Assembly (NCBI GenBank): GCA_958408685.1
Contig: CATYLC010000017.1
Location: 1 to 47,489 of the forward strand
DNA: 47,489 bases
Source: an uncultured Collinsella sp.
Lineage (GTDB): Bacteria > Actinomycetota > Coriobacteriia > Coriobacteriales > Coriobacteriaceae
Direction of reading: 5' to 3'
The first letter of the stretch is position 1; each line of letters opens with the position of its first letter. Positions 24,152 through 32,067 of the stretch are shown one piece after another. The translations under genes were made by a program, and so were the position numbers. The notes under the pieces are model-generated. The model saw nothing but the letters and a program-made list of their open reading frames with translations. It was not told the DNA's origin and searched no databases.

Positions 24152-24763
24152 ATGAACCACGTTAAACACGTTATTCCGATGTCTGATTCGTCTGTCAGCA
24201 TTAAGGCTGAGGATATTCAGCCCACTGTGCTGCCCGATGCATTTATTCAGTCCGATATCGTGCGCAAACTCAATACGTTGAGTCTGCCGCGCTATAACCA
24301 GTTGCCCAATGTGACACTCTACCGCGACCAGGTCATTGAGTATGTTGCGCTGTGGATGGAGCCGCTGTCCATTTGCGTTGAGCAGCCTGTCATTACGCCA
24401 TCGATGATCAATAACTACGTGAAGGTCGGCCTGGTGCCTGCTCCGGTCAAAAAGCAATATGGCCGCGAGCAGATTGCCCGCCTAATCGCTATCTGCATCT
24501 TTAAGCAGGTGCTACCTATTGCCGCGGTACAGGAACTCTTTAACATTCAGCGTTTGAGCTACGATGCCCCGACGGCCTTTGATTATGTGGTCGATCAGCT
24601 CGAGGCGTCGATTCGTTCGGCATTTTCCGTCGAGCAGACGCCGGTTCCCGATACGGCGCATCAGGTAACGCGTGAGTCGCTGCTTGTGCGCAGCGCGGTT
24701 TCATCCTTTGTTTCGAAGGCTTACTTGATGAGCTATCTCAAGTTCAACGGGTTTAATAGCTAG
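24152..24763 (+). CDS. DUF1836 domain protein, putative transcriptional regulator
   Basis: A 203-residue protein with a DUF1836 domain (about 50-150): an N-terminal PRYNQLPNVTLYRDQVIEYV segment, then ITPSMINNYVKVGLVPAP, which reads as a MerR-like winged helix, and a helical C-terminus. DUF1836 proteins are presumed DNA-binding regulators but are poorly characterised. GGAGG at 24141-24145 fixes the start; the longer frame runs into the trxB terminator. It is convergent with degV, whose promoter carries a copy of the palindrome found in front of this gene. Confidence 0.8.
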   Translation: MNHVKHVIPMSDSSVSIKAEDIQPTVLPDAFIQSDIVRKLNTLSLPRYNQLPNVTLYRDQVIEYVALWMEPLSICVEQPVITPSMINNYVKVGLVPAPVKKQYGREQIARLIAICIFKQVLPIAAVQELFNIQRLSYDAPTAFDYVVDQLEASIRSAFSVEQTPVPDTAHQVTRESLLVRSAVSSFVSKAYLMSYLKFNGFNS

Positions 24764-24775
24764 CCGACGTATAAA

Positions 24776-24817
24776 ACGGGCGGGACAAAGAGCCATCTGT
24801 CGCTTTGTCCCGCCCGT
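24776..24817. terminator. Bidirectional terminator between the DUF1836 gene and degV
   Basis: ACGGGCGGGACAAAG (24776-24790) pairs perfectly with CTTTGTCCCGCCCGT (24803-24817). ATTTTGCTT follows on the plus strand and GTTTTAT on the minus strand, so it can serve both convergent genes. Confidence 0.85.
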
Positions 24818-24835
24818 ATTTTGCTTGGTTGGACT

Positions 24836-25702
24836 TTATTTGCCCGAAGCTACGCCCATGCCGTAGCCGATGATGAGGCCATGCATCTCGGCGTAATAGG
24901 AATCCAGGCCGTTGCAGGGCATGATGATGGTCTTGGAGCCGGGCCAATGCTCAATAATGCGATCGGCCAGCGCCTGGGCGCTCGATGCGTTCTCCACATG
25001 GTCGATGACGACCTCACCGCCCGTAAAGCCCTCGGCTTCCATAGTGTCGATGATCTTGTTGAGCATCTTCTTTTCGCCACGCGTGTGCCCCACGAGTTCG
25101 ATTTTACCGGCCTCACTCGCCGTGCCCAAAATGCGGATATTGAGCTTGTTGGCAATGACGCCAGCTGCCTTAGGGATACGTCCGGCTTTGGCGAGGTTTT
25201 CGTAATTGCACAAGCTGAAGAGGATTTTGCTGTTCTGCTCAAGGCTATCGAAGTATACGCAAGCATCCTCGAATGAGACATTCGGATTGTCTGCAAGATA
25301 GCGGTCGAACAGCAAGAAAATGAGGTCCATTTTGCCGCCAGCTGCGCGTGAATTGACTAGATGAATCTGTCGATCGGGCTCCTCGGCAAGAACCATATCG
25401 CGAGCCGTGGCTGCCGCGTTGTAGCTGCCCGACACGCCCTCAGAGATCGGCATGCAGATGGTCTTGTCTGCCAATTTGAAGAGCTCGGCCCACTCCCCCA
25501 CGCTGGGACAAGCGCTCGAAGAGGCATTCGTCTCCGCCTGAACAGCGCAGTTGAGCTCATGAACATCGAGCGAAAGGTCATCGACGAATTCACGCTCCCC
25601 CACTCGAATTTTGAGGGGAGCAAATGCAAAGGTGGTATGGGGTGCGATCGGTTGCCAATCGCGGAGGTTGCAGCTTGAATCGGAGATAAGTGCCCAGCTC
25701 AT
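24836..25702 (-). CDS. DegV family fatty-acid-binding protein
   Basis: A 288-residue DegV protein. Members bind a fatty acid and, as FakB, present it to the kinase FakA for phosphorylation and use in phospholipid synthesis; no FakA is in this window. Recognisable are the N-terminal ISDSSCNL, the SEGVSGSYNAA segment near residue 90, and the RIPKAAG-containing stretch. A consensus -10 TATAAT lies about 30 bases before the ATG (minus strand 25732-25737), with a palindromic operator further upstream. Confidence 0.88.
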   Translation of the reverse strand: MSWALISDSSCNLRDWQPIAPHTTFAFAPLKIRVGEREFVDDLSLDVHELNCAVQAETNASSSACPSVGEWAELFKLADKTICMPISEGVSGSYNAAATARDMVLAEEPDRQIHLVNSRAAGGKMDLIFLLFDRYLADNPNVSFEDACVYFDSLEQNSKILFSLCNYENLAKAGRIPKAAGVIANKLNIRILGTASEAGKIELVGHTRGEKKMLNKIIDTMEAEGFTGGEVVIDHVENASSAQALADRIIEHWPGSKTIIMPCNGLDSYYAEMHGLIIGYGMGVASGK

Positions 25703-25731
25703 AGAGGGTCCTTTCTAATCGTTCCCATTCA

Positions 25732-25790
25732 ATTATAGCCATCTTGCAGACCGATTGGGCCGCTATCTAGTATTCAAAACTAGATAGCGG
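25732..25790 (-). promoter_or_regulatory. degV promoter with a perfect palindromic operator
   Basis: The palindrome CCGCTATCTAGT-N7-ACTAGATAGCGG (25760-25790) has 12-bp perfect arms around ATTCAAA. A minus-strand -10 TATAAT lies at 25732-25737 with no good -35. The site is just upstream of the -35 position, as expected for an activator, or it could overlap polymerase and repress. A related site lies before the DUF1836 gene. Confidence 0.7.
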
Positions 25791-25806
25791 ACTGCACTAA
25801 AGGCAA

Positions 25807-25843
25807 AAGAATGGACCCCATGACTCAAAGCCACGAGGTCCAT
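25807..25843 (-). terminator. Terminator of the NlpC/P60 gene
   Basis: On the minus strand ATGGACC ... GGTCCAT (25843-25837 with 25817-25811) forms a 7-bp stem with extra pairing inside. TCTTTT follows. It lies 24 bases after the stop of the peptidase gene. Confidence 0.55.
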
Positions 25844-25866
25844 ATCCGTTTGCTTTATCTGAATAC

Positions 25867-26994
25867 TTAGTAGCGCACGAAAATGTAGTTGTTGTTCATG
25901 CCGGCGGCAACGGAGCTGATGATAACACCCGTGTTGTAGTCGGAAGCATGAATCATCTGACCACCACCGATGTAAATGCCGGTGTGGTACGAGTTGACCA
26001 CAACGTCACCGGGCTGCGGATCGGACACACGCGTCCAGCCCATAAAGGTGCCCGTGGTGCCCAGGCGGCAATAGCGACCAGTGAGGCAATAGCTAACAAA
26101 ACCAGAGCAGTCGAAACTGTTCGGGCCAATTCCGCCCCAGGAATAGGTGCAACCAAGCTTGCTGTATGCACGCGAGACAACAGAACCGCCATCGACGGAC
26201 TGGCTCGGAGCAGAAGGCGTCGGAGCAGGGGCAGGCGTGGAGGGCTGCGGTGTCGGAGCAGGTGCCGGCGTAGGAGCCGGAGTGTTGCCGCCCTGGTTGT
26301 TGTTATTGCTGGTCTGGCCACCGTTGTTGGTGTTCTCGGTCGCACCGGCAGTCTCGTTGCTCACCGTGGCCTTCTCGGCGGTACTGGCGTTGATGCCGGC
26401 CTGCAGCGCGGCGTTGGCCTCGGCCTCAGCGGCAAGCTCAGCCTGCAGCTGTGAATCCAGAGAGTTTACGACGTTCTGTGCTTCAGCCTGCTGGGCGTTA
26501 AGCTCGTCGACCTTCTTTTGCGTGGTGGCGACGTTCTTTTCCTGCTCGGCCTGCTTATCGGTGAGCTGCTGTTTGAGCTCCTTGACCTCTTGAATGGTCT
26601 GAGCCTGCTTATCGGAAACTTTGCCGTAGTAGAACAGACGGTTGAGCATATCGCTCAGGTCATCGACGCCCGTCAGAACCTGAAGCAGGCTCAGACCGCC
26701 GGTTTTGTACTCGCCGGCGACATAGGTCGAGAGCTTGGCCTGACCATCGGCGATCTCCTGCTGCTTTTGCGTGATCTCGCCAGCAGTCTGATCGAGCGCC
26801 TGCGTCTGCGTGGCGAGTTCATCGTAAATCTGCTGGGTTTGGGTACCGATCTGCTCGAGCTTCGTACGAGCAGCGGCAAGGTCGGATGCGGTATCGGCGT
26901 AGGCAGGAGCCGCGAGGCCCAAGCCCAAAACACAAGCGAGGGTTGCCGTAGCAGCGCAGCGTGCCATGTTTCTATGCGTGTTTGCTGTGCGCAT
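25867..26994 (-). CDS. Secreted NlpC/P60 (C40) peptidoglycan hydrolase
   Basis: A 375-residue exported endopeptidase that cuts stem peptides in the wall. It has an N-terminal signal peptide with probable cleavage after APAYA (about residue 33), a long coiled-coil region (about 35-200), an Asn/Gly then Pro/Ala-rich linker, and a C-terminal NlpC/P60 domain from about residue 265. The catalytic Cys296 lies in FDCSGFV, with the His in YHTGIY. The layout resembles RipA/CwlO-type enzymes whose coiled coil restrains activity. GGAAAGGAAG precedes the ATG. Confidence 0.92.
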   Translation of the reverse strand: MRTANTHRNMARCAATATLACVLGLGLAAPAYADTASDLAAARTKLEQIGTQTQQIYDELATQTQALDQTAGEITQKQQEIADGQAKLSTYVAGEYKTGGLSLLQVLTGVDDLSDMLNRLFYYGKVSDKQAQTIQEVKELKQQLTDKQAEQEKNVATTQKKVDELNAQQAEAQNVVNSLDSQLQAELAAEAEANAALQAGINASTAEKATVSNETAGATENTNNGGQTSNNNNQGGNTPAPTPAPAPTPQPSTPAPAPTPSAPSQSVDGGSVVSRAYSKLGCTYSWGGIGPNSFDCSGFVSYCLTGRYCRLGTTGTFMGWTRVSDPQPGDVVVNSYHTGIYIGGGQMIHASDYNTGVIISSVAAGMNNNYIFVRY

Positions 26995-27026
26995 GTAGCT
27001 TCCTTTCCAGTAACTAAGGGTAACGG

Positions 27027-27557
27027 CTAGTCCACCGTCACCAGGCTAAAGAGCTCCACATCGTCATCAGACGGCGTGAGCTTCTCGCGCGGGTTGAGAA
27101 ACGCAAGCTCAAGGATACAACCATAACCGACAAGCTTTGCGCCCATATCTCGCACCAGTTTACCTGTTGCCTCGACGGTTCCGCCCGTCGCGACCAAGTC
27201 GTCCAGAATCAACACGGTATCTTTAGAGCTGATAGCGTCGGCATGGATCTCAATTGAACCGGTGCCGTACTCGAGCTCGTAGCTCTGGCTCACGGTCTCG
27301 CGCGGCAGCTTTCCCGGTTTACGTGCGGGAACAAAGCCGGCGCCAAGGGCTACAGCCACCGGTACGCCAACCATAAAGCCGCGAGCCTCGGGACCCACGA
27401 CCTTGGTGATTCCCATGCCGGCAAAGTGCTCGGCGAGGGCATCGGTCATGGCTTTGAGAGCCTCGGGATTGCCAAAGAGCGGCGTGATGTCCTTAAATAC
27501 GACTCCGGGTTCGGGATAGTCGGGAATATCGACGATATGAGATTCGAAGTCATACAT
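27027..27557 (-). CDS. apt: Adenine phosphoribosyltransferase
   Basis: A 176-residue purine-salvage enzyme making AMP from adenine and PRPP. The PRPP-binding motif VLILDDLVATGGT and the conserved GPEARGFMVGVPVA are both present. The start at 27557 (MYDFESHI) is preferred to 27572 because AAAGG lies upstream of it and not of the other. It ends 32 bases before the hydrolase start and follows the MerR gene on the same strand. Confidence 0.95.
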   Translation of the reverse strand: MYDFESHIVDIPDYPEPGVVFKDITPLFGNPEALKAMTDALAEHFAGMGITKVVGPEARGFMVGVPVAVALGAGFVPARKPGKLPRETVSQSYELEYGTGSIEIHADAISSKDTVLILDDLVATGGTVEATGKLVRDMGAKLVGYGCILELAFLNPREKLTPSDDDVELFSLVTVD

Positions 27558-27596
27558 GGCGTGACCTTTCATGGATTGCCGAAATTTCAGCAGCGG

Positions 27597-28475
27597 TTAT
27601 TTGCCCGCGGTGGCGGTGCCGGATTGCGAAGGGGCGACGACCTTGAGCGGCTTTACGAGAGAATCCTCGTGCGAAGCCGGCGCGGCTGTCTCTTCGTTTT
27701 TGGCCTTGGTGGACTCGGAGCGAGTGATTTCCTCATCGAGTGCATCGATGTCGGCGTCCTCGACCACGGCGTTGAGCGACTCAAAAACGCGGTTCTTGAG
27801 CAGCGCAGTGTGCACACCTTCTGTCAGGTCGTGAAGCTTCTTAAACGCACGCTCGAGCTTGGCGTCACGCTCGTCATCGGAGGTATCCATTCCGAGCATG
27901 CTCACGAGCACCTGCTCAAACATCGAGGACTCGCGGTTGGCGGAAGACACGTACTGACGCAGGTTGCGCGGCTCGATATGGAAGCGTGACAGCTCGGAGC
28001 AGTAGCGGATGATCGGGAAATCGCGACCATCGACGAGCTCTCGATTCTGCGGGCTCTTGATGATGCGAATGAGGTCGTTTTCGGCAAGGGAGCGGATAAA
28101 CGAAATCTCGACGCCCAGCATATCGGGAATGGTCTCGATGGGATGCAGCTTTTGCTTAGTCTCCTTGGGCTCCGTCTTGAGCGGAACATCGGACAGCAAG
28201 CCCACCTCGTAAGCGAGCGTTGACAGGTCCGTGGCGTTTTCCAAGCGCTGCTTAATCACGTTGAGCGGCATGTAGCGGGTCTTCTGCAAGTGCAGGATGA
28301 CCTCCAGGCGATCAACGTCCTCCTTGGAGTACTGACGGTATCCCTTAGGCGTACGATGAGGGGTAATGAGCCCCTCATCCTCTAGAAATCTAATTTTTGA
28401 GTTCGAAAGATCGGGGTATGCGCCTCGAAGTAGGTTGACGACTTGGCCGATACTCAGATAGTTGCGTTCGGCCAT
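27597..28475 (-). CDS. MerR family regulator, FtsR-like
   Basis: A 292-residue MerR-type regulator. Residues 5-75 form the winged helix (SIGQVVNLL ... KIRFLEDEGLITPHRTPKGYRQYS). Residues about 120-215 make a second, unrecognised helical domain, and the tail is Ser/Thr/Ala-rich. It directly follows an FHA protein of the GarA type, the same pairing as garA with Rv1828 (ftsR) in Mycobacterium tuberculosis, where the MerR protein activates ftsZ. That function is inferred from synteny and architecture. Confidence 0.82.
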   Translation of the reverse strand: MAERNYLSIGQVVNLLRGAYPDLSNSKIRFLEDEGLITPHRTPKGYRQYSKEDVDRLEVILHLQKTRYMPLNVIKQRLENATDLSTLAYEVGLLSDVPLKTEPKETKQKLHPIETIPDMLGVEISFIRSLAENDLIRIIKSPQNRELVDGRDFPIIRYCSELSRFHIEPRNLRQYVSSANRESSMFEQVLVSMLGMDTSDDERDAKLERAFKKLHDLTEGVHTALLKNRVFESLNAVVEDADIDALDEEITRSESTKAKNEETAAPASHEDSLVKPLKVVAPSQSGTATAGK

Positions 28476-28478
28476 GCC

Positions 28479-28913
28479 CTACTCACCGGTTTCGATGCGC
28501 TCCGGCGTGCTCTCGTGGTAGATGAGCGTAAACGTACCGATCTGGACGGAAGAACCGTCGTGCAGCGGGGCTGCATTGACGATGGCACCGTCGACCCAGG
28601 TGCCATTGAGCGAGCCCAAGTCCTCGATGCGAGCGCCGAGGCCCTCGCGAATAATGCGCGCGTGGCTGCGCGAAACGGTCATGTCATTGAGGAAGATGCC
28701 GTTTGCAGGATCGCGGCCGATGGTGGTCACGTCGTCCTCGAGCTCAAAATCGGCACCAGTCTGCGGACCCTTGACGATGGACAGAACGGGGGCGGTGATG
28801 CGCACGTTGGCCATGAGGTCGGGAACGGTGACGTCGCTTGAAGGCACGCGGAATACGCAGGTAGCGTCAGCAGTCTTATCATTCTGAGGCATATTGTTAA
28901 CCATGTTGTCCAT
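28479..28913 (-). CDS. FHA domain protein, GarA/OdhI-like
   Basis: A 144-residue phosphopeptide-binding protein. The FHA domain (about 62-135) has TTIGRDPANGIFLND, TVSRSHARI and DLGSLNGTWVDG, with the GR, SxxH and NG residues needed for phosphothreonine binding. The N-terminal tail contains T18-C-V-F-R, aligning with the phospho-acceptor region TTSVFR of mycobacterial GarA. GarA/OdhI switch glutamate metabolism when phosphorylated by Ser/Thr kinases. The first ATG of a longer open frame lies upstream, but 28913 has GGGG in front of it. Confidence 0.85.
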   Translation of the reverse strand: MDNMVNNMPQNDKTADATCVFRVPSSDVTVPDLMANVRITAPVLSIVKGPQTGADFELEDDVTTIGRDPANGIFLNDMTVSRSHARIIREGLGARIEDLGSLNGTWVDGAIVNAAPLHDGSSVQIGTFTLIYHESTPERIETGE

Positions 28914-28979
28914 GACAACCCCTAACTTATCGCGGACGTGCCGCAAATAATGAACCGTACGTAATCATACCCCAACGAA

Positions 28980-29684
28980 TCAGTCTTCGATTTCAGGGTT
29001 CAGAAAGTCGATGTTCTCGTCCTCGGGATGCGCGAGAGCCTGTTTAATGGCCGCTCCGCCCTTAATGGAATAGATGACAGCCGTGAGCATGGAGAAGATC
29101 ACGCCGCCGTACACAAAGAAGATGCCGAGGGGCACCGAGCTTCCGTTGAGGCCCGGGAAGGCCGTAAGGGTTGAAGGTAAAAGATGCAGGCCGTCAACAA
29201 CGGGGAACCCGAGCAGCATGAGCGAGAAGCCGGTCATGAGCAGCGCTGTGGCAATTTTTCCGGGAAAGACGACATCGATGGGGCGACGGTGATAATGACG
29301 AACGATAAGCGTGCCGATGCCCAGATAGATGTCGCGGCCAATAATGAGCACGCAGACCCAGATGGGCAGCTCTCCGCGAACCACCAGTCCAAGTACGCCG
29401 GTGAACAGCAGCGCACGGTCGCAAATGGGATCCATGACCTTGCCGAGCCACGAGACCGTCTTAGTCATGCGGGCGATCTGGCCGTCCATCCAGTCGGTGG
29501 AGGCGGCAACGGCGTAGATTGCGATGGCGATGACGCGGTTGTTATCCGTCACAAACAGGTACAGAAATACCAGGGTGAGGATCAGGCGCGTAAAGGTGAT
29601 GAAATTGGAGATCGTAAAGATCTTATTCGACGGGTAATCGGAAGTGCCGATAAGCTCCTTTTTGATCTTCTTTTTGATGCCCAC
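28980..29684 (-). CDS. Second CDP-alcohol phosphatidyltransferase (PgsA2-like)
   Basis: A 234-residue membrane enzyme with the complete signature D67-G68-x2-A71-R72-x8-G81-x3-D85-x3-D89 and several transmembrane segments. It is diverged from the pgsA product at 8144-8782. Actinobacteria often have a pgsA2-type gene near garA, and some family members make cardiolipin or phosphatidylinositol phosphate, so the acceptor is uncertain. It heads the run pgsA2-garA-ftsR and has a plausible promoter at 29720-29748. Confidence 0.83.
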   Translation of the reverse strand: MGIKKKIKKELIGTSDYPSNKIFTISNFITFTRLILTLVFLYLFVTDNNRVIAIAIYAVAASTDWMDGQIARMTKTVSWLGKVMDPICDRALLFTGVLGLVVRGELPIWVCVLIIGRDIYLGIGTLIVRHYHRRPIDVVFPGKIATALLMTGFSLMLLGFPVVDGLHLLPSTLTAFPGLNGSSVPLGIFFVYGGVIFSMLTAVIYSIKGGAAIKQALAHPEDENIDFLNPEIED

Positions 29685-29719
29685 AGGACCCCCCGCTGGT
29701 TAACGACAAAACTTTCGAT

Positions 29720-29748
29720 ACTATACCCGTTCCGGCGATGTCTATCCA
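29720..29748 (-). promoter_or_regulatory. Promoter for the pgsA2-garA-ftsR run
   Basis: On the minus strand TGGATA (29748-29743) and TATAGT (29725-29720) are separated by 17 bases. They lie 36-64 bases upstream of the ATG. Confidence 0.55.
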
Positions 29749-29807
29749 GCGTAAGCATAGAGAGTCCAGACATGTGGAGGGCGCTATTAGGCGGGGGATT
29801 TCGCATT

Positions 29808-29866
29808 CGTGTACATCTGCCTCCAAACATGTCGAAAAATGTCGATTTTGGTGGCTGATGTACACG
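29808..29866. repeat. 59-base palindromic element with mismatched arms
   Basis: Arms 29808-29827 and 29847-29866 are complementary at 18 of 20 positions, with T-T mismatches after the outer 10 and inner 3 pairs. The loop holds ATGTCGA twice. The surrounding gap between the PgsA2-like gene and tRNA-Pro (29685-29975) has no gene. The element is too symmetrical to be chance and has no T-run. Confidence 0.7.
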
Positions 29867-29931
29867 TTTTGATTCGGTGATTACATCGATCGGGAACGTT
29901 GTTGCTTTAAGCAAATTAATCATGATGACTG

Positions 29932-29966
29932 AAAACAAAAAAGGTCAGGCACTAGGTGCCTGACCT
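29932..29966 (-). terminator. Terminator of tRNA-Pro
   Basis: On the minus strand an 11-bp perfect stem, AGGTCAGGCAC/GTGCCTGACCT, with a 3-base loop is followed by a T-run interrupted by one G. It is about ten bases downstream of the tRNA 3' end. Confidence 0.93.
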
Positions 29967-29975
29967 GCAAACTTC

Positions 29976-30052
<77 letters not shown>

Positions 30053-30095
30053 AAGCTTTTGTCTGTTGCTCTGCTCTCGCTCGCAACAGGGAGTA

Positions 30096-30124
30096 TATTA
30101 ACCCGAAACTTTGCCCTTGTGCAA
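30096..30124 (-). promoter_or_regulatory. Promoter of tRNA-Pro
   Basis: On the minus strand TTGCAC (30124-30119) is 17 bases from TTAATA (30101-30096), and the overlapping TATACT (30097-30092) is an alternative -10. An inverted repeat CTGTTGC/GCAACAG (30063-30069 and 30083-30089) lies in the 5' leader and may guide precursor processing. Confidence 0.6.
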
Positions 30125-30132
30125 GAACTTTT

Positions 30133-31344
30133 TTACAAATTTTGAAGCAAGTCCAAAATTGTATCTGCGAGCTGGGGTTTTGTTAGAACGGGAAGTTCTT
30201 GCGTACCCGCTGTACTTACGATCCAGGCCTTGTTAGTGTCGGTTCCAAAGCCCGAATCGGCGCGCGAGACATCGTTGGCGATAATGGCGTCACAACCCTT
30301 GCGGGCGAGCTTACGCTGCGCGTACTCCACGACGTTATCGGTCTCGGCCGCAAAGCCGATCACGTATCGTTCGCCCTTTTGGCGCGAGAGCTCGCCCAAA
30401 ATATCGACCGTCTCGACAAGCTCGATGCGATCCAAGCGCTCGTTGGACTTTTTGAGCTTATGGTCGGCAGGGGCCGCGGGGGTGTAGTCGGCGACGGCGG
30501 CCGCACAAATTGCCGCATCGGCCGTCTGGAAGGCGCTCAGGGCCGCCTGGAGCATCTCTGCGGCGGTTTGCACGCGTACGCACGCCACGCCGCGGGGAAC
30601 ATCGAGCGATGCCGGTCCCAGCACGAGCGTGACCGCAGCACCGCGGCGAGCAGCCTCCCCCGCCAGGGCGATGCCCATCTTGCCCGAAGAGCGGTTGCCA
30701 ATGAATCGCACCGGGTCGATCGGCTCGTGCGTGGGGCCGGCGGTAATCACGATGTGCTTACCTACCAGGTTCTGAGGCGCGGGGTTGAGCACCTCACAGA
30801 CAGCCTCGACGATGTCCTCGGGCTCGCTCATGCGTCCCGTGTCCACGTCGCCGCAGGCAAGGTAGCCGCTGCCCGGGCCCACCACATGCACGCCGCGGTC
30901 GCGCAGCGTGGTCATATTGGCCTGCGTCGCCGGTGCCTTCCACATGCCATTGTTCATGGCCGGTGCGATCACGATGGGTCGCGGCGTCGCCAGCAGCGTG
31001 GTGGAGATAAGGTCATCGGCGATGCCGTTGGCCATCTTGGCGATGATATTGGCCGTCGCGGGCGCCACGACCACCAGGTCGGGCTCCTGTGCAAGCGAAA
31101 TATGGTGGATGGGGTCGGAGGGATCGTCGAATAGGCCCACGGCAACGGGCTCGTTGGTGAGCGCACGGAAGGTGAGCGGCCCCACGAACTCCGTGGCATG
31201 CTCGCTCATAACGACCTTGACTCGCGCACCGCGCTTTTGCAGCAGGCGCACGATATTGCACGACTTATAGGCGGCGATCCCGCCGGTAATGCCCAGCAGG
31301 ATCGTTTTTCCCTCAAGTTGCATTGAATTGTTGGGTGCCGCCAT
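30133..31344 (-). CDS. coaBC: Bifunctional phosphopantothenoylcysteine decarboxylase/synthase
   Basis: A 403-residue coenzyme A biosynthesis enzyme. The N-terminal CoaC flavoprotein (about 10-190) has GITGGIAAYK, the His of DPIHHIS, and the catalytic Cys of GYLACGD. The C-terminal CoaB ligase (about 195-403) has ITAGPTHEPIDPVRFIGNRS and SSGKMG. The ATG at 31344 follows GGAAG, which overlaps the end of the upstream gene; MQLEGK at 31323 is a less likely start. It is the last gene of the long minus-strand run. Confidence 0.96.
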   Translation of the reverse strand: MAAPNNSMQLEGKTILLGITGGIAAYKSCNIVRLLQKRGARVKVVMSEHATEFVGPLTFRALTNEPVAVGLFDDPSDPIHHISLAQEPDLVVVAPATANIIAKMANGIADDLISTTLLATPRPIVIAPAMNNGMWKAPATQANMTTLRDRGVHVVGPGSGYLACGDVDTGRMSEPEDIVEAVCEVLNPAPQNLVGKHIVITAGPTHEPIDPVRFIGNRSSGKMGIALAGEAARRGAAVTLVLGPASLDVPRGVACVRVQTAAEMLQAALSAFQTADAAICAAAVADYTPAAPADHKLKKSNERLDRIELVETVDILGELSRQKGERYVIGFAAETDNVVEYAQRKLARKGCDAIIANDVSRADSGFGTDTNKAWIVSTAGTQELPVLTKPQLADTILDLLQNL

Positions 31345-31347
31345 CGT

Positions 31348-32067
31348 TTAAGCTTCCTTGCTCGGGAGCACCAGGAGGCGGTGGCAGTACGGGCAGTGCG
31401 TAATTGACCTGCCGTCGTGGTTGAGGTCGCTCATGGACGATGCCTGCAGCGCGGTGTGGCAAACCGTGGGGATGTTGCCCTGGATGGTTTCGACGGCCAG
31501 GCCGCGGAACTGCTTGAGCAGACGCTCGTAGTCGGTGAGCACGTCGGCCGGCAGCGTGGCGGCAAGCGCGGTGCGCTCCTTAGTGGCGGCGTCAATCTGA
31601 GCCTGCAGGTCGGCAGCCTTGGCGCGGGCGGCCTTGGTATCGGCCTTCACGCCCTCCTCGAACTTGGCGATGATGGCCTGCGCGCGGGTCTCGCGGTCGA
31701 GCGCCTCCTTATGGGCGACAACGACGTTCTTGCGGGTGTGCTCAATCTTGTCCAGTCGCTTGGCCAAGGTGGCGAGCTCATTCTCCAGGTCCTGAACCTC
31801 GCGGTAGTCGGAGCCGTCGACGTGACGCTTTTTGGCAGCCTCGATGGCGTTGTTGGTCTGAATCTCGGTGGTGTTGAGATCGTCGAGCTCAATGTCCAGA
31901 TCCTTGCGCTGGGCGTAGAGCTTGGTCATCTCGGACTTGAGTTTCACATAGGTCTTGCGCTTGGAAGCGAGCTCCTTGAGCTCCGGCATATTGGCAAGTT
32001 CGCTCTTGTTGCGGGCGAGCTCCAAATCGATCTGTTGCAGCTTGAGTAGCGTAGCGCCGGCGCTCAT
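31348..32067 (-). CDS. Coiled-coil protein with degenerate C4 zinc ribbon
   Basis: A 239-residue protein of the CT398/zf-RING_7 type: a long coiled-coil hairpin (about 5-175) and a C-terminal zinc-ribbon region. The second pair is present (THCPYCHRLL), but in the first pair the leading Cys is replaced (PTVCHTAL), leaving three cysteines plus nearby His. Relatives are thought to be adaptor or scaffold proteins; the function is unknown. It begins with an ATGA overlap with the Nif3-like stop and has AAAGGAGAG before the ATG. Nif3 and zinc-ribbon adjacency is common. Confidence 0.85.
   Translation of the reverse strand: MSAGATLLKLQQIDLELARNKSELANMPELKELASKRKTYVKLKSEMTKLYAQRKDLDIELDDLNTTEIQTNNAIEAAKKRHVDGSDYREVQDLENELATLAKRLDKIEHTRKNVVVAHKEALDRETRAQAIIAKFEEGVKADTKAARAKAADLQAQIDAATKERTALAATLPADVLTDYERLLKQFRGLAVETIQGNIPTVCHTALQASSMSDLNHDGRSITHCPYCHRLLVLPSKEA

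Noticed and set aside
29895..29910. GGAACGTTGTTGC as a fourth type of SOS box site
   Set aside because: Only three bases separate the half-sites, where the operator needs four, and no SOS gene follows.
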